Shown here: positions 8,042 through 14,707 of the stretch, in pieces
How positions within the stretch are numbered: position 1 is the stretch's first letter
Layout of the letters: each line of letters begins with the position of its first letter
Source: DASRBO01 sp035653595
GTDB lineage: Bacteria > Actinomycetota > Acidimicrobiia > Acidimicrobiales > JAJPHE01
Reading direction: 5' to 3'
Assembly: GCA_035653595.1 (NCBI GenBank)
Contig: DASRBO010000027.1
Coordinates: 1 to 20,913, forward strand
Length of the DNA stretch: 20,913 nt
Translations under genes and position numbers: made by a program
Notes under the pieces: generated by a model
Told to the model about the DNA's origin: nothing
The model's database searches: none
What the model saw: only the letters and a program-made list of their open reading frames with translations

Positions 8042-8967
8042 ACGCCGTCGACCGGGCCCTCGACGAGGCCGCCGCCATCCTCGGCGACCGGGCCGAGCGG
8101 GACCGGCCCCTCGGCCCCCTCACCACCTACCGGGTTGGCGGGCCGGCGGCCCTGATGGTGACGGCGGCGTCCGAGGACGACCTGCTGGCCTGCCGCCAGG
8201 CCGTGCTGGCCACCGGGGTGGCGGTGCTGGTGGTCGGCAAGGGCTCCAACCTGCTGGTGGCCGACGCCGGCTTCGCCGGCCTGGCGGTGCTCCTCGGCGA
8301 CGCCCTGGCCGCCATCGAGCCTGACCGGTCCGGGGTCAGCGCCGGGGCCGCCGCCGCCCTGCCCACCGTGGCCCGGCGCACGGCGGCCGCCGGCCTGGCG
8401 GGCCTGGAGTGGGCGGTGGGCGTCCCCGGCTCGGTGGGCGGGGGGATCAGGATGAACGCCGGCGGCCACGGCTCCGACGTGGCCGCCTGCCTCGAGCGGT
8501 GCCGCCTGGTCGACCTGGCCGGGCCGGAGCCGGTGCTCGAGTGGTCCGTGGCCGAGCTGGGCTTCGGCTACCGGCGGTCCAACGTGGCCGCCCACCAGGT
8601 GGTGGTCGAGGGCCGGTTCCGCCTCGAGGCCGGCGACCGGCGCCACTCCGAGTCACTGATCGCCGACATCGTCCGCTGGAGGAGGGCCAACCAGCCCGGG
8701 GGCCAGAACGCCGGCTCGGTCTTCACCAACCCCGAGGGCGACTCGGCCGGCCGGCTGGTCGACGCCGCCGGGCTCAAGGGGCGGCGGCTGGGCACCGCCC
8801 TGGTGTCGCCCAAGCACGCCAACTTCATCCAGGCCGACCCGGGCGGGTCGGCCGACGACGTCCGCGCCCTCATGACCCTGGTCGCCACCGAGGTGGCCGC
8901 CCGCAGCGGGGTCCACCTGGTGCCCGAGGTGAGGATGATCGGCTTCGGAGAGGAGGAGTCCCCGTGA
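8038..8967 (+). CDS. murB: UDP-N-acetylenolpyruvoylglucosamine reductase
   Basis: This FAD-dependent cytoplasmic enzyme reduces UDP-GlcNAc-enolpyruvate to UDP-MurNAc with NADPH. It has 309 residues. The FAD-binding half shows TTYRVGGPA, GKGSNLLV (67-74), and PGSVGGGIRMNAGGHG. The substrate half has YRRSN (178-182), NAGSVF with S227, which matches the proton-donor serine of the family, and a C-terminal PEVRMIG with E297 as the likely active-site glutamate. The start is GTG 8038 in a GTGA overlap with murC, with GGAGG at 8029-8033 only 4 bases away. The last bases overlap ftsQ as GTGA. Its place between murC and ftsQ is common in Gram-positive clusters. Confidence 0.95.
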   Translation: MNAVDRALDEAAAILGDRAERDRPLGPLTTYRVGGPAALMVTAASEDDLLACRQAVLATGVAVLVVGKGSNLLVADAGFAGLAVLLGDALAAIEPDRSGVSAGAAAALPTVARRTAAAGLAGLEWAVGVPGSVGGGIRMNAGGHGSDVAACLERCRLVDLAGPEPVLEWSVAELGFGYRRSNVAAHQVVVEGRFRLEAGDRRHSESLIADIVRWRRANQPGGQNAGSVFTNPEGDSAGRLVDAAGLKGRRLGTALVSPKHANFIQADPGGSADDVRALMTLVATEVAARSGVHLVPEVRMIGFGEEESP

Positions 8968-9761
8968 CCGCCACCGCAACCCGCCCCCCGGCGCCGGCCC
9001 CGCCCCATCCCCGCATCCGCCAGCGCCGCATTGAGGTGCTGCGGGACCAGGGCCGGCGCCGGCTGCGGCTGCTGGTCGCCACGGCGTGCGTGCTGGGCGG
9101 GCTGCTGGTGACCTACGCGGTGCTGCACTCGCCGTGGCTGCGGGTGGACCGGGTGGAGGTGAGCGGCCTGCACCGGACCCCGCCGGCGGCCGTGTCGGCC
9201 GTGGCCCGGGGCCAGCTCCACCGGCCGATGATCGACGCCGGCGGCCCCGCACTGGTGGCCGCTCTCGAGCGCCTCCCCTGGGTGCGGGCGGCCACCGTGA
9301 CCAGGCGCTGGCCCTCGACCCTGGCCATAGCGGTGCTCGAGCGCACGCCGGTGGCCCAGGCCCAGGTGGCGGGGGGCTGGGCCCTGGTCGACGGGACCGG
9401 CCGGGTGGTGGCGGTCTCGTCCAGCCCCACCTCCGGCCTGCCCACCCTGGGGACGGCCCCGTGGCGGGGCCGGCCCGGAGCATCCCTGGGCCCCTCGGCG
9501 CCGGTGCTCCTGCGGGCCCTGGCGGCGGTGCCGGCCGGCCTCCGGCCCGGGCTGGCGGCGGTCGTGCCCGAGGACGGTGGCGCGGTCGCCCTGGTGCTGG
9601 CCGGGGGCACGACGGTCGACCTGGGGCCGCCCAGCGACCTGGGGGCCAAAATGGCCGCCCTCTCCACCCTCAGCGCCCAGACCGATCTGACCAAGGCGGC
9701 GGCGGTGGACCTGAGCCTGCCCGACCGGCCCCTGGTCACACCCCGCTCAGCAGGCCCTTGA
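8964..9761 (+). CDS. ftsQ: Divisome protein FtsQ (POTRA domain)
   Basis: This bitopic divisome protein links the cytoplasmic ring to septal wall synthesis. It has 265 residues: a Pro/Arg-rich cytoplasmic tail (1-34), one membrane helix (about 35-54), then a POTRA-type start VDRVEVSGLHRTPPAAV (61-77) and an FtsQ-type beta domain containing LPWVRAATVTRRWPSTLAI and LERTPVAQ. Sequence conservation in this family is low, so the call also rests on topology and on position between murB and ftsZ. The start is GTG 8964 overlapping the murB stop (GTGA), with a strong Shine-Dalgarno AGGAGG at 8951-8956. The stop codon at 9759-9761 lies inside a candidate -35 box of the ftsZ promoter. Confidence 0.9.
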   Translation: MTATATRPPAPAPPHPRIRQRRIEVLRDQGRRRLRLLVATACVLGGLLVTYAVLHSPWLRVDRVEVSGLHRTPPAAVSAVARGQLHRPMIDAGGPALVAALERLPWVRAATVTRRWPSTLAIAVLERTPVAQAQVAGGWALVDGTGRVVAVSSSPTSGLPTLGTAPWRGRPGASLGPSAPVLLRALAAVPAGLRPGLAAVVPEDGGAVALVLAGGTTVDLGPPSDLGAKMAALSTLSAQTDLTKAAAVDLSLPDRPLVTPRSAGP

Positions 9762-9787
9762 CCTCGGTCAGCGGTGGGACCTACGGT
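9758..9787 (+). promoter_or_regulatory. Candidate ftsZ promoter
   Basis: TTGACC at 9758-9763 and TACGGT at 9782-9787 are separated by 18 bases, a good match to the housekeeping sigma consensus used by actinobacteria. Transcription would start near 9794. A second perfect -35-like TTGACA lies at 9806-9811, but only weak -10 candidates follow it (TGAGGT at 9830-9835). A dedicated promoter between ftsQ and ftsZ is well known in Streptomyces. Assigned by eye; not tested. Confidence 0.5.
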
Positions 9788-9819
9788 TTACCTCTGCCAT
9801 AGAGCTTGACATAACTCTG

Positions 9820-9876
9820 AACCTCCACTTGAGGTTGAGGGACCGGGCCGGGGCCCGGAACCGGCGTCACCGCCGG
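9820..9876 (+). promoter_or_regulatory. Three consecutive inverted repeats in the ftsZ leader
   Basis: Three inverted repeats follow each other. AACCTC 9820-9825 pairs with GAGGTT 9831-9836 (5-base loop). CCGGGCC 9843-9849 pairs with GGCCCGG 9852-9858; the inner pairs must open to form a loop. CCGGCG 9861-9866 pairs with CGCCGG 9871-9876 around the tetraloop TCAC. A direct repeat TTGAGG-TTGAGG lies at 9829-9840. None is followed by a T-run, so they look like leader structure or protein-binding sites rather than classic terminators. Function unknown. Confidence 0.4.
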
Positions 9877-9903
9877 GCAACGGGCTCGAGACCACCGGAT
9901 TTC

Positions 9904-9910
9904 AGGGAGG
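9904..9910 (+). promoter_or_regulatory. ftsZ ribosome binding site with long spacing
   Basis: AGGGAGG is a strong Shine-Dalgarno but lies 14 bases before ATG 9925, longer than usual. No other in-frame start fits between them. CCTCC at 9822-9826 in the leader is complementary to GGAGG at 9906-9910, so the site could be masked by the first leader repeat (speculative). Confidence 0.55.
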
Positions 9911-9924
9911 GCATCCCACCAGCC

Positions 9925-10980
9925 ATGGCCAGCGCCTCGCAGAACTACATAGCGGTAATCAAGGTCGTGGGCATCGGGGGCGGCGGCGTCAACGCTGTCA
10001 ACCGCATGATCGACGCCGGCCTCAAGGGCGTGGAGTTCATCGCCGTCAACACCGACGCCCAGGCCCTTCTGATGAGCGACGCCGACGTCAAGCTCGACAT
10101 CGGCCGCCAGCTGACCCGGGGCCTGGGGGCGGGCAGCGACCCCGAGGTGGGGCGGCAGGCCGCCGACGAGCACCGCGACGAGATCGAGGAGGTCCTCAAG
10201 GGGGCCGACATGGTCTTCATCACCGCAGGCAAGGGCGGGGGCACCGGCACCGGGGGCGCCCCGGTGGTGGCGGAGATCGCCAAGTCCCTGGGCGCCCTCA
10301 CCATCGGGGTGGTGACCCGGCCCTTCTCCTTCGAGGGTCGCCGGCGGGCCGTCCAGGCCGACGCCGGCATCCAGCGCCTCAAGGAGAAGGTGGACACCCT
10401 CATCATCATCCCCAACGACCGGCTGCTGACCGTGTCCAACGACAAGACCTCCATGGTCAACGCCTTCAAGATGGCCGACGAGGTCCTCCTGCAGGGCGTG
10501 CAGGGGATCACCGACCTCATCACCACGCCGGGCCTGATCAACACCGACTTCGCCGACGTGAAGATGATCATGAACAACGCCGGCACTGCCATCATGGGCA
10601 TCGGCACGGCGTCGGGCGAGGGCCGGGCCGTCAACGCCGCCCGGGGGGCCATCACCAGCCCGCTGCTCGAGGCGTCCATCGAGGGCGCCCGCGGCATCCT
10701 CCTCAACATCGCCGGCGGCAGCGACCTGGGGCTGTTCGAGGTCAACGAGGCGGCCGAAATCATCCACGGCGTCGCCCATCCCGACGCCAACATCATCTTC
10801 GGCTCGGTGATCGACGACTCCATGGGCGACGAGGTGCGGGTGACCGTCATCGCCGCCGGCTTCGAGCGCTGGGAGGACCGCCCCGACGACCGGCGCATCT
10901 CGACCCGGCCGCCGTCGGTCGACGAGGCCGACCTGGCCCTGGGCGACGACGACTTCGACGTCCCCTCGTTCCTCAAATAG
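9925..10980 (+). CDS. ftsZ: Cell division GTPase FtsZ
   Basis: FtsZ is the tubulin-like GTPase that polymerises into the division ring. The protein has 351 residues. The N-terminal GTPase domain has VGIGGGGVNAVNRM (15-28), NTDAQAL, and the tubulin signature GGGTGTG at 104-110. The T7 synergy loop is NTDFADVK (206-213), with catalytic aspartates D208 and D211. A short linker of about 20-25 residues leads to the C-terminal peptide DDDFDVPSFLK (341-351), which in actinobacteria binds SepF. ATG 9925 is preferred to an upstream in-frame TTG at 9829, because family homology begins right after ATG 9925. There is no FtsA gene here; sepF lies 1.4 kb downstream as the expected membrane tether. Confidence 0.98.
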   Translation: MASASQNYIAVIKVVGIGGGGVNAVNRMIDAGLKGVEFIAVNTDAQALLMSDADVKLDIGRQLTRGLGAGSDPEVGRQAADEHRDEIEEVLKGADMVFITAGKGGGTGTGGAPVVAEIAKSLGALTIGVVTRPFSFEGRRRAVQADAGIQRLKEKVDTLIIIPNDRLLTVSNDKTSMVNAFKMADEVLLQGVQGITDLITTPGLINTDFADVKMIMNNAGTAIMGIGTASGEGRAVNAARGAITSPLLEASIEGARGILLNIAGGSDLGLFEVNEAAEIIHGVAHPDANIIFGSVIDDSMGDEVRVTVIAAGFERWEDRPDDRRISTRPPSVDEADLALGDDDFDVPSFLK

Positions 10981-11120
10981 CCCCGGGGACGTCGATACCG
11001 CTGGCCCCCTCGGGGCTGCTCGGTCCGCTCGAGCTGGCCGGGGGAGTCCTGGCCCTGTGGACGGGGAGGGCCCAGGGCGACCTTCGTGACCGGCCCGGCG
11101 TCGAGGCCCGCCGCCGGGCG

Positions 11121-11681
11121 GTGCTGGACCTGGGTTGGTGCCGGCCCCACCAGGTGCACGGCGCCGACTGCCTCGCCGTCACCGGTCCGGGGACGCCGGG
11201 CACCGCCGACGCCGTGGTCACCGCCACCGCCGGCCTGGGCCTGGCCGTGCTGACCGCAGACTGCGCCTCGGTCGCCCTGGCCAGCCCGGAGGGGATAGCG
11301 GGCGCCGTCCACGCCGGCTGGCGGGGACTGGTGGCCGGGGTGGTGCCTGCGGCCGTGGCCGCCATGGCCGCCCTGGGGGCCACCACCGTGGTGGCCGCCC
11401 TCGGTCCCTGCATCAGGCCCGAGTGCTACGAGTTCGGCCCCGACGACCTGGCGGCGGTGGCCGGGGCGGTGGGGGCCGACGTCTCCGGGCGGACCAGCGC
11501 CGGCGGCCTGGCCCTGGACCTGCCGGCGGCGGTGCGGGCCTCGCTGGCGGCGGCCGGGGCCGAGCTGGTCGCCGACGCCGGGGTGTGCACGGCCTGTGAG
11601 CCCGGGCACTTCTCCCACCGCCGGCGGGGTGACCAGGAGCGGGAGGCGCTGGTGGTCTGGCGCCCGGGCGGGCGGCCATGA
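11121..11681 (+). CDS. pgeF: Peptidoglycan editing factor / laccase-domain protein (5' end uncertain)
   Basis: This is a PgeF/YfiH (YlmD) family protein; in E. coli it removes UDP-MurNAc carrying L-Ser instead of L-Ala, and relatives act as purine nucleoside phosphorylases. Conserved metal/active-site residues, numbered from GTG 11121, are QVHG (H13), TADC (C48) and HAGWRG (H64), followed by GPCIRPECYEFG and SHRRRGD. The coordinates give the first canonical start (186 residues), but it has no Shine-Dalgarno and cuts off family-like sequence. In the same frame, 11049-11120 encodes LALWTGRAQGDL followed by VEARRRAVLDLGW, which matches the usual N-terminus, yet no ATG, GTG or TTG lies upstream in the open frame. 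CTG 11055, 8 bases after GGGGGAG at 11040-11046, is one candidate start. The gene ends in an ATGA overlap with yggS. Confidence 0.85.
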   Translation: MLDLGWCRPHQVHGADCLAVTGPGTPGTADAVVTATAGLGLAVLTADCASVALASPEGIAGAVHAGWRGLVAGVVPAAVAAMAALGATTVVAALGPCIRPECYEFGPDDLAAVAGAVGADVSGRTSAGGLALDLPAAVRASLAAAGAELVADAGVCTACEPGHFSHRRRGDQEREALVVWRPGGRP

Positions 11682-12343
11682 CCGTGGCCGAGGCCGTCGC
11701 CGGCCTCCGCCGCCAGATGGCCGAGGCCGGTGCCGATCCCGACCGGGTGCGGGTGGTGGCGGTCACCAAGGGCCAGCCCTTCGAGGCGGTGGCCGAGGCG
11801 GCCGGGGCCGGGCTGGTCGACCTGGGGGAGAACTACGCCCAGGAGCTGCTGGCCAAGGCGGCCCGGGCGACCGAGGCCGGCCTGGCCGGGCTGCGCTGGC
11901 ACTTCCTCGGTGCCGTCCAGCGCAACAAGGTCGCCGACCTCGCCCCGGTGGTGTGGCTGTGGCAGTCGGTGGACCGGGCCGAGGAGGCCGGCGCCATCGC
12001 CCGCTCGGCGCCGGGGGCGCGCGTCCTCGTCCAGGTCGCCATCGCCCCCGGACCGGGTCGGGGGGGCTGCGCCCCCGAGGAGGCCGCCGGCCTGGTGGAG
12101 GCCAGCCGTCGCCTGGGCCTTGACCCGCTGGGGCTGATGGCGGTGGGGGCGCCGGACGACCCGGGCACCACCGCCGACGGCTTCCGGTGGCTGGCGGCCG
12201 AGGCGTCCCGACTGGGACTGCCCGAGGTCTCCATGGGCATGAGCGAGGACTTCCGCTCTGCCGTGCAGGCGGGCAGCACCATGGTCCGGATCGGCCGGGC
12301 GCTGTTCGGTCCGCGACCCGGGGCTGTCGGCCTGCGACGATAG
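11678..12343 (+). CDS. yggS: YggS/PROSC family PLP homeostasis protein
   Basis: This small pyridoxal-phosphate-binding protein is a single alanine-racemase-type barrel that carries or buffers PLP; no enzyme activity is established for the family. It has 221 residues. VAVTK provides the probable PLP lysine (K31), followed by GENYAQEL, WHFLGAVQRNK, and the phosphate-binding C-terminal stretch SMGMSEDF...AGSTMVRIGRALFG. The start is ATG 11678 in an ATGA overlap with pgeF. It corresponds to ylmE in the Bacillus ylm block and is followed 22 bases later by sepF, also as in Bacillus. Confidence 0.95.
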   Translation: MTVAEAVAGLRRQMAEAGADPDRVRVVAVTKGQPFEAVAEAAGAGLVDLGENYAQELLAKAARATEAGLAGLRWHFLGAVQRNKVADLAPVVWLWQSVDRAEEAGAIARSAPGARVLVQVAIAPGPGRGGCAPEEAAGLVEASRRLGLDPLGLMAVGAPDDPGTTADGFRWLAAEASRLGLPEVSMGMSEDFRSAVQAGSTMVRIGRALFGPRPGAVGLRR

Positions 12344-12350
12344 GCTCGGA

Positions 12351-12358
12351 AAAGGAGG
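12351..12358 (+). promoter_or_regulatory. Strong ribosome binding site of sepF
   Basis: AAAGGAGG lies 7 bases before ATG 12366. It is one of the strongest Shine-Dalgarno sequences in the window and fixes the sepF start. This suggests sepF is translated independently and at a high level, unlike its coupled neighbours. Confidence 0.8.
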
Positions 12359-12365
12359 CTCAGCG

Positions 12366-12881
12366 ATGGCTTCGTTTGTGCGGCGAGCAATGGTCTACCT
12401 GGGGCTCGTTGACGACGACTACGAGGAGTACGAGCACTACGAGGAGCCGGTGCCCCAGACGGCGGCGCCGGCCCGGTCCCAGCCGCGCACCTACGCCCCG
12501 GAACCGGAGGCGACCACCAGCAGCATCCGGCCCCTCTACCGCGAGGAGCCGGCGGCACCGGCGTCCTCGCGCACGGCGGTGGTCCGGCCCATCACCCCGG
12601 TGCAGAGCGCCAAGGTCCACGTCGTGGCCCCAGGACAGTTCAGCGACGCCCAGGAGATCGGCGACCGCCTCAAGGCCAGCCAGCCGGTCATCGTCAACCT
12701 GCAGTCCGGCGACCGCGAGCTGTCGCGGCGGATGATCGACTTTTGCAGCGGCGCGACCTACGCCCTGGGCGGTTCCATGGACAAGGTCGCCGACCAGGTC
12801 TTCCTGCTCACGCCGTCCAACGTCGAGGTTTCGGCGGAGGAGAAGCGTCGACTGCAGGAGCGGGGCCTCTACCGGGCCTGA
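12366..12881 (+). CDS. sepF: FtsZ-ring membrane anchor SepF
   Basis: SepF binds the FtsZ C-terminal peptide and the membrane, bundling FtsZ filaments; in actinobacteria, which lack FtsA, it is the main tether. The protein has 171 residues. The N-terminal MASFVRRAMVYLGLV is the expected amphipathic membrane-binding helix. Next come an acidic tyrosine-rich stretch (DDDYEEYEHYEE), a Pro/Ala-rich linker, and a SepF domain from about residue 80, with VIVNLQSGDRELSRRMIDFCSG and MDKVADQVFLLTP. The length and order are normal. It sits 22 bases after yggS and 6 bases before yggT. Confidence 0.96.
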   Translation: MASFVRRAMVYLGLVDDDYEEYEHYEEPVPQTAAPARSQPRTYAPEPEATTSSIRPLYREEPAAPASSRTAVVRPITPVQSAKVHVVAPGQFSDAQEIGDRLKASQPVIVNLQSGDRELSRRMIDFCSGATYALGGSMDKVADQVFLLTPSNVEVSAEEKRRLQERGLYRA

Positions 12882-12887
12882 ACGTCG

Positions 12888-13142
12888 TTGAACATCCTGG
12901 CCGACATTCTGCAGATCTACGTCGTCATCCTCTTCGCCAGGATCATCCTCAGCTACTTCCCCATCGGCCCCGGCTCGGCGCTGGGACCGGTGGTCCGGGC
13001 CCTCGACGCCGTCACCGAGCCCGTGCTCGCCCCCGTCCGCCGGGCGGTGCCGCCGGTGCGCATGGGATCGATGGGACTCGACCTGTCCCCGATCATCGTG
13101 CTGGTGGCGATCTCGGTCATAAGGGGCGTCCTGCTCCGATGA
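12888..13142 (+). CDS. yggT: YggT family small membrane protein
   Basis: This is an 84-residue membrane protein of the YggT/YlmG family, linked genetically to division and membrane-protein organisation but of unknown biochemistry. It has two hydrophobic segments (about 5-24 and 67-83). Between them is the characteristic TEPVLAPVRRAVPP, followed by GLDLSPIIVLV. The start is TTG 12888, 6 bases after the sepF stop; no ATG or GTG alternative gives a full first helix, and the Shine-Dalgarno is weak. It ends in an ATGA overlap with the next gene. The order sepF-yggT is conserved from Bacillus to actinobacteria. Confidence 0.88.
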   Translation: MNILADILQIYVVILFARIILSYFPIGPGSALGPVVRALDAVTEPVLAPVRRAVPPVRMGSMGLDLSPIIVLVAISVIRGVLLR

Positions 13143-13627
13143 GCCCCGACGGCGGGCAGGAGGAAGCCCGTCCCGCGGATCCAATGCAGATGACCGGCGA
13201 CGTGGTTCGCTCGGTGGTGTTCCGCCAGCACCGCCACGGCTATCACCCCGACGACGTCGACGAGTTCCTCGAGACGGTGGCCTGGGCCCTCGACGCCCAC
13301 CGGCGTCGGATCGCCGAGTTGGAGAGGGCGACCGAGGATGCCCCGCCCAACGGCCGACTGCTGGATCTGGCCACGACGTCGGAAGGGGCGGCACCGGGCG
13401 GGACGCTCGACAGCGCCGCCGCCGAGGAGCAGGCCCGCGTCGCACGCCAGCTGCAGACCCTCGAGCGCCGTCTGAGCGCCGAGCGGGCCCGGCTGCGACG
13501 GGTGCTCGACGAGATCGGCGGGCTGCTGGGGGCCCTGTCGGTCATGGACCCCCAGCCCCCGCCCGTGGATCCGCGCTGGCACCGGCCGGCCGCCACCGCC
13601 GCTCCGGAGGCCGAGCGGACCCCTTGA
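13139..13627 (+). CDS. Short DivIVA-domain protein
   Basis: This 162-residue protein has a DivIVA-type N-terminal domain. Residues 21-51 (VVRSVVFRQHRHGYHPDD and then VDEFLETVAWAL) match the DivIVA membrane-binding and first coiled-coil region (F...rGYd..eVdeFL). A second likely coiled coil spans about 95-130, and the C-terminus is Pro/Ala-rich. It is much shorter than Wag31/DivIVA of mycobacteria and streptomycetes, so it may be a DivIVA-like accessory protein rather than the polar scaffold itself; I therefore give no symbol. The start is ATG 13139 in an ATGA overlap with yggT, with AAGGGG at 13121-13126. The position matches divIVA after the ylm genes in Bacillus, but ylmH is missing. Confidence 0.8.
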   Translation: MSPDGGQEEARPADPMQMTGDVVRSVVFRQHRHGYHPDDVDEFLETVAWALDAHRRRIAELERATEDAPPNGRLLDLATTSEGAAPGGTLDSAAAEEQARVARQLQTLERRLSAERARLRRVLDEIGGLLGALSVMDPQPPPVDPRWHRPAATAAPEAERTP

Positions 13628-13705
13628 TCGGCGGCCCCGCTGACCTATCGGCGAGGGCCGGCCGGCGGTCAGGCAGCGCACGGCCGTTCGGGGGACTCGT
13701 TTACT

Positions 13706-14662
13706 ATGCCGGGGTCCCGAGACCCGCGACCCCGGACTGGTGCGCCTGTGCTCCTCCTCCTGACCATCGCCCTGGTGCTCATCGGCGCCGTGGCTCTCAT
13801 CATCGGCTTCATCCAGGACTCCCTGGTCCCGATCTACATCTCGATCGGGTGCAGCGTCCTGGCTGCGGTGGTGCTGGTCGCCTTCTCGCGGGTCACCCGG
13901 CGGGAGAGCATCCGCATCACGACCCTGGCCAGCGACGAGGAGGAGCCCGAGCCGGCGGCCCCCCCGTCGGCGGAGGTCACCGAGGCCATCCGCGTCATAG
14001 GCACCGAGCCGTCGTTGTCGGCGTCGGCGTCCACCTTCGAGGCCGGCACCGGGGACCTCGACGAGTTCGAGGAGGGCGACGAGTTCGAGGAGGGCGAGGA
14101 GCTAGAGGAGCCGGAGGAGGAGCTCGACGAGCTGGAGGAGGTGGGCGACGCCGTCTTCCCCATCGCCGACTACGACGAGCTCAAGGTGTCCGAGATCATG
14201 CCTCTGCTGGCCGAGCTCGACCCCGACGAGCTGGCACTGGTCCACGACGTCGAGTCGGAAGGCAAGGCCCGCAACACCATCCTCGCCCGCATCGAGCAGC
14301 TGTCCGCCGCCGACGAGGAGCCGTTCCGGGCGGCGCCCCGCCGGGCCCCGGCCAAGAAGGCAGCGGCGCGAGCGACCAAGGCGGCTTCGGCCGGCCGGTC
14401 GGCGACCAGGGCCGGCGCGGCGAGGAAGGCGCCGGCCAAGGCCGCCACCAAGGCAGCCTCCAAGTCGAGCGCCAAGGCCCCGGCCAAGCGGACGGCCACG
14501 GCGCGCACCCCGGCCAAGAAGGCCGCCGCCACCAGGACCGCCGCCAAGAAGACCGTCGCCAAGAAGACGGTCGCCAAGAAGACGGTCGCCAAGAAGGCGG
14601 CCAGGACCGGCTCTTCCGCCGGACGCGCCAGCGGCACGACCAAGCGCAGGGGTACGCGCTGA
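13706..14662 (+). CDS. Unrecognised membrane protein with acidic segment, helical domain and H1-like basic tail
   Basis: I do not recognise the whole protein (318 residues). Two hydrophobic segments (about 15-37 and 41-60) are followed by a very acidic region (76-147, runs of E and D). A compact helical-looking domain follows (152-200: ADYDELKVSEIMPLLAELD, then ARNTILARIEQL), resembling small domains in other actinobacterial proteins. The tail (209-318) is rich in Lys, Ala, Arg and Thr with AKK/PAK repeats, like histone H1 or the mycobacterial HupB tail. Topology suggests a membrane-anchored protein with a cytoplasmic nucleic-acid-binding tail; this is inference. ATG 13706 overlaps a -10-like TACTAT (13702-13707), so GTG 13748, which begins at the first hydrophobic segment, is a realistic alternative start. 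The gene converges on ileS. Confidence 0.75.
   Translation: MPGSRDPRPRTGAPVLLLLTIALVLIGAVALIIGFIQDSLVPIYISIGCSVLAAVVLVAFSRVTRRESIRITTLASDEEEPEPAAPPSAEVTEAIRVIGTEPSLSASASTFEAGTGDLDEFEEGDEFEEGEELEEPEEELDELEEVGDAVFPIADYDELKVSEIMPLLAELDPDELALVHDVESEGKARNTILARIEQLSAADEEPFRAAPRRAPAKKAAARATKAASAGRSATRAGAARKAPAKAATKAASKSSAKAPAKRTATARTPAKKAAATRTAAKKTVAKKTVAKKTVAKKAARTGSSAGRASGTTKRRGTR
13709..13735 (+). repeat. Perfect 8-base inverted repeat at the 5' end of the membrane-protein gene
   Basis: CCGGGGTC (13709-13716) and GACCCCGG (13728-13735) are separated by 11 bases. The repeat lies immediately after a -10-like TACTAT and between the two candidate starts (13706 and 13748). It could be a leader hairpin or an operator; GC-rich DNA also yields such repeats by chance. 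Confidence 0.4.
14543..14587 (+). repeat. 15-base tandem repeat encoding AKKTV, three copies
   Basis: Three consecutive units (14543-14557, 14558-14572, 14573-14587) differ by one base and each encodes AKKTV. A partial fourth copy follows. They lie in the lysine-rich tail of the unrecognised membrane protein and probably arose by slippage, so copy number may vary between strains. Confidence 0.8.
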
Positions 14663-14666
14663 GTTC

Positions 14667-14701
14667 GCCGGGCCCGGCGCCGGCGGGCACCGGCTAGCCG
14701 G
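14667..14701. terminator. Possible bidirectional terminator of palindromes between convergent genes
   Basis: The 45-base gap between the membrane-protein gene and ileS holds two 12-base perfect palindromes, GCCGGGCCCGGC (14667-14678) and CCGGCTAGCCGG (14690-14701). Neither is followed by a T-run on either strand, so intrinsic termination is uncertain, but placement between two convergent stops fits a shared terminator. Confidence 0.35.
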
Positions 14702-14707
14702 CCGCCT

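Noticed and set aside
9829..9924. Upstream TTG start for ftsZ
   Set aside because: It would add 32 Arg-rich residues through the leader repeats, and FtsZ proteins begin close to the sequence after ATG 9925.
10981..11020. Terminator after ftsZ
   Set aside because: A 5-base GC stem with a 3-base loop (11004-11016) is present, but there is no T-run and it lies in the likely coding start of pgeF; too weak to call.
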